Assembly (NCBI GenBank): GCA_035578175.1
Contig: JAQMRL010000007.1
Span: 46,738,391 to 46,802,390 of the forward strand
Direction of reading: 5' to 3'
Length of the DNA: 64,000 nt
DNA from: Catonia carolina
Lineage: Eukaryota; Arthropoda; Insecta; Hemiptera; Achilidae
Shown here: piece by piece, positions 56,648 to 64,000 of the stretch
Position numbering within the stretch: the first letter of the stretch is position 1
Layout: each line of letters opens with the position of its first letter
Position numbers and translations under genes: made by a program
The notes under the pieces: model-generated
The model's database searches: none
What the model saw: the letters and a program-made list of their open reading frames with translations, nothing else
Told to the model about the DNA's origin: nothing

Positions 56648-57584
56648 CGAGGTAGGGTCAAAAAGCACCCGGAATGGTCACATCCAGTCAAGCATTTGTT
56701 TACTGGAAGGGAAATTTTTGTTTAGGAGGTTGGTATCACTACTAGGGAAGGTGCTGTGACGTTCAGCAGGCAGTTAGAGTTGGTTTCCTCCGTGCGGTGT
56801 ATGACATTTAAGACTTAAGTTTTTTTCTTTCGTCGGATTGTGAAATGTCATCATCAGAGAAGCATGCCAATATCAAATTCTATGTGTTGCTGGAGAAATC
56901 ACCCCCGGAGACTCTTGAGATGCTGAAAAAAAGCATACAGAAATGATACAATGAAGAAAACGGCAGTTTACGAGTGACACAAGCATTTTCGTGACAGTCG
57001 AACAACAATTAAAGATGACGTTTGAACTGAGTGGCCTTCCACTTCTACCACAGATGAGAATGTTGAGCTCGTTTGACAACTTGTCCGTGCAAACAGGCGA
57101 TAACAGGGAATACAAACAACAAAGATTTTAACACAAAGATCTTAAAACGGTTACGAGATGCAATTCCACGAAAACGGCCTGATAAATTGGCAGGGAATAA
57201 TTCATTTTTGTTGCATGACAATGCCCTGTCACATCGATCCCTAATGGTGAAACAATACCTTTCAAAGAACCATGTCAACACTCTGGAACACCCTCCAATG
57301 TTCTTCCTATCTTGCACCACCGGATTTTAACCTGTTTCCAAAACTGAAAATGACATTGAAGGGTCATCGTTTTGCTGATTCTTCAGAGGTGATAGAAAAT
57401 GCGACGAAACAGCTGATAGAACTTTCGAAAAATGGTTTTCAGGAGTGTTTCCAACGAGTGTATGAACGGTGGAATAAGTGCGTAGATGCAGGAGGAGAGT
57501 ATTTTGAAGGAAAATAGGATTAAAATGTTATACATACTTTCAATTTCTATAAACCAATTCCGGGAACTTTTTGACCCTACCTCG
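56648..57584 (+). mobile_element. Mariner element, internally deleted, with TA duplication
   Basis: Flanked by TA (56646-56647 and 57585-57586). Ends CGAGGTAGGGTCAAAAAG and its reverse complement CTTTTTGACCCTACCTCG match, then continue with CCCGGAATGG / CCCGGAATTGG. Length 937 bp against about 1.3 kb for full mariners. Contains a broken transposase on the plus strand. Confidence 0.94.
56844..57517 (+). pseudogene. Mariner transposase, internal deletion and frameshifts
   Basis: Begins MSSSEKHANIKFYVLLEKSP and PETLEMLKK, the usual mariner N-terminus with the first helix-turn-helix. After shifts it gives RPSTSTTDENVELV (the inter-domain linker) and then jumps to LKRLRDAIPRKRPDKLAGNN and FLLHDNALSHRSLMVKQYL, which carries the second catalytic aspartate (HDNA). 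A frame change precedes the LAPPDFNLFPKLK block with the third catalytic aspartate, and the end is FQECFQRVYERWNKCVDAGG then EYFEGK and stop. About 350 bp including the first catalytic aspartate is missing. The spacing between the two remaining aspartates fits the DD34D mariner family. Confidence 0.92.
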
Positions 57585-58128
57585 TAAGATACGTTTTATA
57601 AAACCTTCATTGAGGTAAGCAAAAGTATCAGAAAATCGAAGACATGTCAAGATAAACAAACGTTTTTGGCCGATTTTCATTCCGTATCGACTAGAGAATG
57701 GCACTTTTACAATAAATACATACTTTACTTTTTTCTTAGATAAATTACAGTTGATATTGTTCGGACAGTCTACACAAGTAGGGTGATCCATCAGCAGGCT
57801 GGATACAGATAGATTTTTCACATTTTCTCATCTCATCTTCACTATTACTATATCCTAGGCATATACTCGTATGTATACAAATGCAGTGAATTTAAGTAGG
57901 ATTGTGTAAACTTATGTTTTATAAGCGGATGCCATCAACTGTTAACTCCATAGTAGGATGATCGATCCAATTTAAACAGTGTACAAAATCATCGGATAAA
58001 ATATACAACTGACTGGCCGCTCTTAATAAATTCACACGTTGAATTCTGACTCACCTCATTATCCGTACGACAGTTTTTTCTTTCATAAACTTTATGCAAT
58101 CGTATCATTTGATTTATACCAAACTGAT
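57585..58128. other. Unassigned DNA
   Basis: No supported gene. A possible AATAAA lies near 57711, of unknown relevance. Confidence 0.35.
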
Positions 58129-58305
58129 TTTTTTTTTTTTTTTTTGGTTTAACGTCAGACTGTTCTGCAATTACTGCTAATGCAGACGGTGAAGGATGAA
58201 ATGATTTTTTGTAACGTATGAAAATATGCCGTACCTGAATGGGATTCGAACCCAAGACCGCATGATGAGAGGCGAGCACGTTACCAACTATGCCAATGCG
58301 GCCGG
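58129..58305 (-). mobile_element. tRNA-derived SINE (head type B), full length
   Basis: Target duplication ACCAAACTGAT at 58118-58128 and 58306-58316. On the minus strand it begins CCGGCCGCATTGGCATAG, with ATGCGGTCTTGGGTTCGAAT (B box), and ends in CGTTAAACC and a run of about 19 A. The long A run and near-identity to the 27731 copy indicate a recent insertion. Confidence 0.93.
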
Positions 58306-58316
58306 ACCAAACTGAT

Positions 58317-59267
58317 AACCGAACAAAATGTTTTAAACATTTTGTTCGGTTAATACACCGTAATCTTTAGATATTCTGTGGTGACAACAAAAATGAAATG
58401 GCAACAGCATGACGGTCATTGGCCTAAAAGAGGGTCGTAGTCACCTAAGAGAGCCTCATAAAAAGTAACGTCGGTTTTTAAAAAAGTTGGTTGTAAATAA
58501 GGGAAATTTCTGGATAAAGGTAAGGTACATGGATCTTATTACACCAAGAATTGTGAGAGTTACCGATTAGAATACCAAAAATAAGTGTGTGTTAAAATTT
58601 CTCAGCAATTTAAATATAAATTATAACTAACTAACTAAGGAAATATAAAAACAGATTGTCTCTACAGAGCAAAGACCATCAGTACAACACTAGAAATAAA
58701 CATTTAATCCTTCCTCCATTAATACTTATTTTTAGTTGGAAAAAAGGCTTTTTACGAGTGTCACCGTGTTTATTTGCTAACCAATATGTATAATTTGTTT
58801 CCTTTACAGATAAATTAGTTAAACGATAGGCAGTTTTAAATTATTATCCAGGAATACCTACAAGTGTAGGTCGAGATAATAAAGATATAATGCTTACTAA
58901 ATAAATATTGGCTCACTTATTCATACTTTTTAGATTATATTGTTTAGTCATTTGGGTAAATTACAATTTAGATTGTCGTTGTTTTAATAACTTAAACTAT
59001 TTATTAATTTGTTTTTGTACAAATTTTTCCATGATTTAAAACCCTAGTACTGTTTAGTAATTCCTTTTGTACAGTGAAAACTGTGTAAAAGAAGAAAACA
59101 CCAATCCTAGGACAAGGCTTCCTGTCATAGTTGGGTAGGTCAATTTCCTACACCTTTTTTTAGGTGTGATATTGCTAATGTATTACAATTATTAGATAAT
59201 TGTACTTAAAATGATATTGAAAAAAATAAGGAAATAAAGTATTTAATATTATATAGAATAGTCACAT
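58317..59267. other. Unassigned AT-rich DNA
   Basis: No gene. A short inverted repeat, CCGAACAAAATGTTTTAAAC followed by ATTTTGTTCGG, lies at 58319-58348. Confidence 0.45.
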
Positions 59268-59659
59268 GCCCATAACGGGCGGGGGGAGTGTTAAATTAAT
59301 TGCACTCGATCTGTTGGTTCCAGGGCTACAAAAAATAGTTCTGTTTCATACTACATAGTCAGCCAATCATATGACTGAACTTTTTAAGAACGGAAGAGGT
59401 AGAGGTGTAAAAGACACTAGTCAGAGTAATCTCCTCTGAGAGTAATGAATTTCACTATACAGCCAGACCCTGTAGTAAATGAAGTGAATGTATCATTTGC
59501 AGGATGGAAACAAGGTGCTTTTCGGAGGGCCTGACATGCTGATAAGCGTACTCTTTCAATTCAGTGAGAAAGGCAATAGTAAACCACTTCACTACTAGTT
59601 TTTATTTAGTAAAACCTCTAGAGGTTCAAACCAGCCTTTCAGCTGTTGATCTAAACAAC
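59268..59659 (+). mobile_element. AAC-tailed SINE-like element
   Basis: Target duplication AGAATAGTCACAT at 59255-59267 and 59660-59672. Begins GCCCATAACGGGCGGGG, core GAGAAAGGCAATAGTAAACC, ends TGTTGATCTAAACAAC. The internal ORF is broken relative to sister copies. Confidence 0.9.
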
Positions 59660-59672
59660 AGAATAGTCACAT

Positions 59673-61387
59673 TTACAAAATTCTTATTTACTTTTAAAAA
59701 TCTCGATCGCATCATGAAAATTCCAACTTTGCATCGTCTCCGCCAGAATATCAGCATCTTTAACAATTTAATTCAATTATTTTCTTATTAACTCGGTAAG
59801 ATCTCGTTTCGGTTTGACCAAATTTCATTTTCGTTTTTTTCAGAATACGGAAAGTCTCTCTTTACAACCATATAAAAATTATTTAAATCCGTTCACAACT
59901 GTGCTCAAGGGCAAACAGAATCTCCATTTAAAACACATCGACCAGATTTTGCGTTTTAACGTCTAGATATTTTTTAACCAACCAAAACAATAGACTACAG
60001 ATTTTTTTGTCAGTAATAATAAACAGCGGCGGCCTTTTATTGGATTCATTCCAACCAATAGATTACTTTAATAATTTCGAATCGCTACCCACATGTTCCA
60101 CATTTTAATAACGGTTGATAACGGTCATCGATTTTTACCTCCACTCTCTAGTAAAAAATTGGGAAAATATTTTAATTTGTTTTTCAACAGTAGGCCTTCG
60201 CTTAAAACAGGCAAAAGATATTTTCACTCAACAGTTAATTAGGATCTGAAGAATCTGACAGATGGTTTTTAACGACTTAAAAAAAATGATACGAAAGATC
60301 AGACCATTTTAGATCAGACTTCCATGAAGAGCAAAACCACGCTAACAATAGACGAAGAGAAGAAGAAAAGCGTGAAGCAGTAAAATAATAGTGAGAATAC
60401 GAGCTGGCAAAGTTACTGAGGGTCTAAAATTGCTGTAAACGAGAAAACACCGGTACACAAAGAAACTGAACTCACAAGAGAATTCCACTAATAGGTTCTA
60501 TGCGATGGTTACTCAACGGGTCTTCCCATCCGGCTCACTGTTACAAGTCACTTGGAATCTAGATAAAATAACGGAGACGAAAACGAGGATTTAAATCTCT
60601 GACATCACGTTAAAGCAACGATAACAGAGCAGTTGAACTATTTGTTACCTGTTGCCACTTATGAGCCCGGCGATCGTTTCAGCCGGGGTTACCCCCAAAT
60701 CAGCTGTTCACCAGCTATCACCAGAAAACACAAAAAGGGAACACTGGAGGAACATAGGTTGGGTTTATCAGCCGTCACTAGGACGGAAAATCAACACAGT
60801 ACATGAAAGACATAAACATCTGAGCGATGCGTCGCATCAGCTCAAATCTAAGCACACGTGTTTCAACGCTAAAACATTATTTTATACAAGACAATTTAAT
60901 TTTAGGAAAAAACAAACGTTTAGCTGTGATTTACATAAAATTACAGATCGCTACCGAAGTGAGGATCGACTGATGAAATTTTAATTAAAGAAAAATAAGC
61001 TATTTAAAATGCAGGACGATATTGTGAAGGACATTCTATCGTGTATTAAAACAGCATTTAACCATTTCAGTGCCGAAACAATATTTAAAAGTTTGATGTT
61101 AAGTGCCATTTAATTTGAATAAAGGCGTACAAAAAGTGCCAGCCCTTATTTTGAAAACTTGCAGGCGTAAGCCTGCCATTGCCGACCAAAATTTCAACGT
61201 TACAGAAAAATAAAATTTCCTGTTAAAAATAAATTTTTATTGCGTTCATAAAAAAACGAAATCGTTCTAATACTAAAAATATTCAAAATAGTTTTTTTAG
61301 TTTATTTAAAGTCGCATCGACAGCTTGGTCATTACCAACTACTGTGGATTTTGGTACCTTAACGGTAGCTTTAACGTGTTAAAATAT
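59673..61387. other. Unassigned DNA
   Basis: No gene I can support. A 110-codon ORF at 60652-60984 (plus) has somewhat balanced composition (MPLMSPAIVSAGVTPKSAVH...), but no domain, donor or acceptor that persuades me. Confidence 0.35.
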
Positions 61388-61464
61388 CCAGACCCTAGCC
61401 GGGAATCGAATCCGGGATCTTTCTCTTTGTAGGCTAGCGCGTTAGTCACTACACCACGAAGGCG
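61388..61464 (-). repeat. tRNA-like sequence (SINE head or tRNA pseudogene)
   Basis: On the minus strand CGCCTTCGTGGTGTAGTGAC (A-box-like) is followed by AACGCGCTAGCCTACAAAGA and GATCCCGGATTCGATTCCCG (B box). The two ends do not pair as an acceptor stem, so it is not a functional tRNA. The shared SINE tail is not attached, so it is either a third SINE head type or a tRNA relic. Confidence 0.6.
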
Positions 61465-62790
61465 GTTTCAAAATACATTATTCCATTAATTTTTGTTAAA
61501 AAGTTTTTTTGGAAATGTTCGGTTATCCGGACGTAGGTAATTTATGCATAACTTACGGGCGTCCGGTAAAACGGATAATATCACTGCGTAAAATATATTG
61601 ACATCCTGTTTTACGGACGTTGTTAATGAAAGGGTTAACCGTGTAATTTTGTAACAGATTTAAATGTGAACAAAACGGTGCAAGTAGTTGTTGAGGATCC
61701 GGTAAGAGCAGAGTTATGGTCAATTTTGTAACCGGGTGGCTGTAAGCTCTTATAGTTTCCTTTTCTTCCTGTAAACGTTTAACATATGTGTGAGACGGCA
61801 TTGATCCGCGTAGCGTACCACTCATCTAACACGATTTCAAATCGTTTGTAAACACAAGGGAAACCTGTATCGATAGGCATACCTTTATAAGGAGGTCTAT
61901 GTGTATAACTCAGGTGGTGTCCTTGGATCGGTTATGGGCTAGAGCCGGTCTCGCTCAAGGTCTGTCAGCAGCTACTATCGCCTCTATGCACACCATTCGG
62001 CATTCACCATTCACTATTCACCATTCACTTAAAATAAATAAACAAATCGCAATTGTTTTTTAATTTTCCTCTTCACACGATGGACAATCAGTAGTAAAAA
62101 ATTTTAATTTTTCTAGAAACTGAACCACCGCCGAAACGTAGTCCATCGGGTCGGTTCTGTCGAAACTCCTTTGATACGAACACCATTTTTGTCTTCTATC
62201 GAATCTACTTTGCACATAACGTTGTCACCTGCATAACGAAAGAAAATGTGATGTCTGATGTCGAATGAAGTCATCATCAATAATCTCCACATTGTTTCAA
62301 TACAAACTGAAAGATTGACTTTTTACTGATAAACGGTCACACAAAATACGCGATTTAATACAATATTGTAAAAATGACTACAATTTAATTGCTGTTTATT
62401 TTCTGTATTTTTGCGTTTGTCGTTTATTTTGTTTAAAAAAAACCCCGATTTTGGTACGATTTTCACAGAATTGCAAATAGACACTAAACTGAGCATGGGA
62501 AAAATGAAAAACTGAAAGATTGTATCTTCTATTTCAAGAATGTAACTTTGGAAGGAATCTATTTCGATATTTGATACAGGAACTGGTAGCTGACCGCTCG
62601 TCACTAAATATTTCCATAATCATTATAGTGGTTTCATTTTTAATTTTCTTTGATTTCTGTCGCGAGCGCATTACCTGTTAAAGCCATTTAGTCATTTTAA
62701 AAATAAATACCTTTGAGAAAGAGAGGGAGACCCAACGGAAACTTTTACACAGATATCGCAGATACTCTTCCACTGATAATACATTCATAT
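61465..62790. other. Unassigned DNA with a short tandem repeat
   Basis: No gene supported. At 61990-62029 a small tandem repeat of CATTCAC(C/T)ATT units (about four units) follows a GC-richer patch. The 61553-61825 minus ORF has no recognised domain. Confidence 0.45.
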
Positions 62791-63675
62791 TTTTACTTTC
62801 TCTTGCCCTATATGAATATATATGAAAGGAAAGTATTGTTTTCATGTCGATTTTTTCAAATCGACTTTTCACCGGAAATACATGTTTTCTGGCTCCCTGA
62901 ACCCAAAAACCAGGTTTTCACCGATTGATATGTATGAGTGTGAACAACATATCTCAAGAACGGAATATCGTACTAAGTTAAAAGTGGAACTAAGTTAGGT
63001 ACTAGGGGACCCGTCATGAATATTTTCATCAAAATCGGTTAACCGGAAGTAGTAGTTTATTCGTGCGATTTTTCAATTTTATGATTTTTTTGAAAAACAG
63101 CTCCTACGATTTTTTTAAAAATCACCTCATTTATTAAATTGTTTATGCTCTACGAAATATTTTAAGCGCCATATCTGCTGAAATTCTTGGGGATTCTGTG
63201 GACTCGTGCTAAAATATGATTTGTATAAGAATGCGGCCCTAATAGGCATTTTATGGAAAAATGTATACAATTAAAAGTTGCAGAACATTAAAAAACCTAC
63301 AACTTTTATTTAATTTTTTTTTCTATAACGCTTACTTTAGCGTCAATTAGTGATTGTCTGTGTTTTGTCATCAAAGTCGGTAAAAAAACGGGTCTTTTAA
63401 AGATTGTTGCATTAGTAGTACGCATTTTACGACAAAAGTGTATACTATAATTAAAGTAATAGGAAATAACAAATCTACAATCTTCATTTTAAGTATTTTT
63501 TTCTACAGCGCTTAGTTTATCGTCAATTATGCAGTATAGCGATTCACCGTATTGTTAAATCGAACAGAGATTTATTTTAATTTTGCGTCATTCACTCATG
63601 ATTAAACATATGTTATATTTTGCAATATTTACATTAACAAGAGAAAGTCGTATGAATGTTTCACACCAATTTTTT
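62791..63675 (+). mobile_element. HINE-like element, full length
   Basis: Left end ACTTTCTCTTGCCCTATATG, microsatellite reduced to TATGTATGAGTGTG, both modules, right end AACAAGAGAAAGTCG with a decayed stem-loop (GTATGAATGTTTCACAC). Moderately old. Confidence 0.88.
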
Positions 63676-63919
63676 AAATTTTTCCATCGCTTGACAAAAA
63701 GCTGTTTAGATCCACTATGATTTTTTTCTCTTTACTTTACGACAAATTTCAAAAATCAGTTTAGTTAGCTACGAGGTGAGGAAATTGATCTACGTGACCG
63801 TAGTTTGCCATGCTCAAGGGTCAGGTCGATCTGAATCCAGTGCTACTTCTATATTTCTTTTAAAATATTATGCTGCCATTTAAAAAAGACCCACAAAATA
63901 TGATAGATGAATTAGATCT
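63676..63919. other. Unassigned spacer
   Basis: Nothing recognised between two HINE copies. Confidence 0.4.
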
Positions 63920-64000
63920 AAAAAATCTAGCTTTCTCTTGCCAATGTAAATTATGAAAAACATAGGCTAACCTGATTTTAATTATGAGTGGATGACACTT
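63920..64000 (-). mobile_element. HINE-like element, partial at window edge
   Basis: AAAAATCTAGCTTTCTCTTGCC then the family's right-end region (AACATAGGCTAACCTGATTTTA). The terminal stem-loop itself is absent, with CTTTCTCTTGCC directly following AATCTAG. The rest of the element lies beyond the window. Confidence 0.8.

Noticed and set aside
60652..60984. 110-codon plus-strand ORF
   Set aside because: No domain, no convincing splice sites and no composition contrast strong enough to call it a gene.
1..64000. Bacterial-type operons, CRISPR, phage or defence islands, and viral insertions
   Set aside because: No long ORFs with ribosome binding sites, no regularly spaced repeats, and no viral protein signatures were seen; all long frames are retroelement or transposase remains or short host exons.

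Overview
This window looks like AT-rich, repeat-dominated DNA from an insect. Hemiptera is my guess from the repeat style, but it is not proven. There are no operons, ribosome-binding-site-led ORFs, rRNA genes, CRISPR arrays or phage-like blocks. The only host coding exon I recognise is a 171-bp exon at 48818-48988 (minus). It encodes the N-terminus of a Gas2-like (pickled eggs / GAS2L) cytoskeletal linker, with an acceptor directly before the ATG and a GTAAGT donor after it. A second likely exon of an unidentified gene lies at 26739-26990 (minus). Most of the window is therefore probably intron or intergenic DNA of long-intron genes.

The dominant component is one dispersed family of about 1 kb, called here 'HINE-like', with about 19 copies or fragments covering roughly a quarter of the window. 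It has 12-bp subterminal inverted repeats (CTTTCTCTTGCC / GGCAAGAGAAAG), a small hairpin just inside the left end, a (TG)n microsatellite, two tandem internal modules of about 175 bp, and a GTGTGA-loop-TCACAC stem-loop at the right end. That is the plan of non-autonomous Helentrons such as Drosophila DINE-1/INE-1. A second family of about 395 bp (seven near-full copies plus a fragment) has variable 9-13 bp target duplications and an AAC-type tail, so it is probably a SINE. A third group consists of tRNA-derived SINEs with two different tRNA-like heads on one shared tail.

Layout. 1-9 kb: HINE copies, tRNA SINEs and a TIR element of about 640 bp. 9-16 kb: relics of RTE-type and other LINEs plus the AAC-tailed family. 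16-25 kb: HINE copies and SINEs. 26-30 kb: candidate host exon, LINE tail, SINEs and a PIF/Harbinger relic. 33-45 kb: dense HINE cluster with a 5'-truncated RTE nested inside a fold-back HINE, and a tandem duplication in which only one copy carries a mini-HINE. 46-50 kb: LINE relic, Gas2-like exon and an internally deleted mariner. 50-58 kb: a Jockey-type LINE split by a mariner and a HINE, then another mariner. 58-64 kb: SINEs and more HINE copies.

No element here retains an intact transposase or polymerase, so all appear to be relics or non-autonomous passengers. I found no evidence of an undescribed operational gene system. The most interesting material is the Helentron-like family and the nested insertion record.
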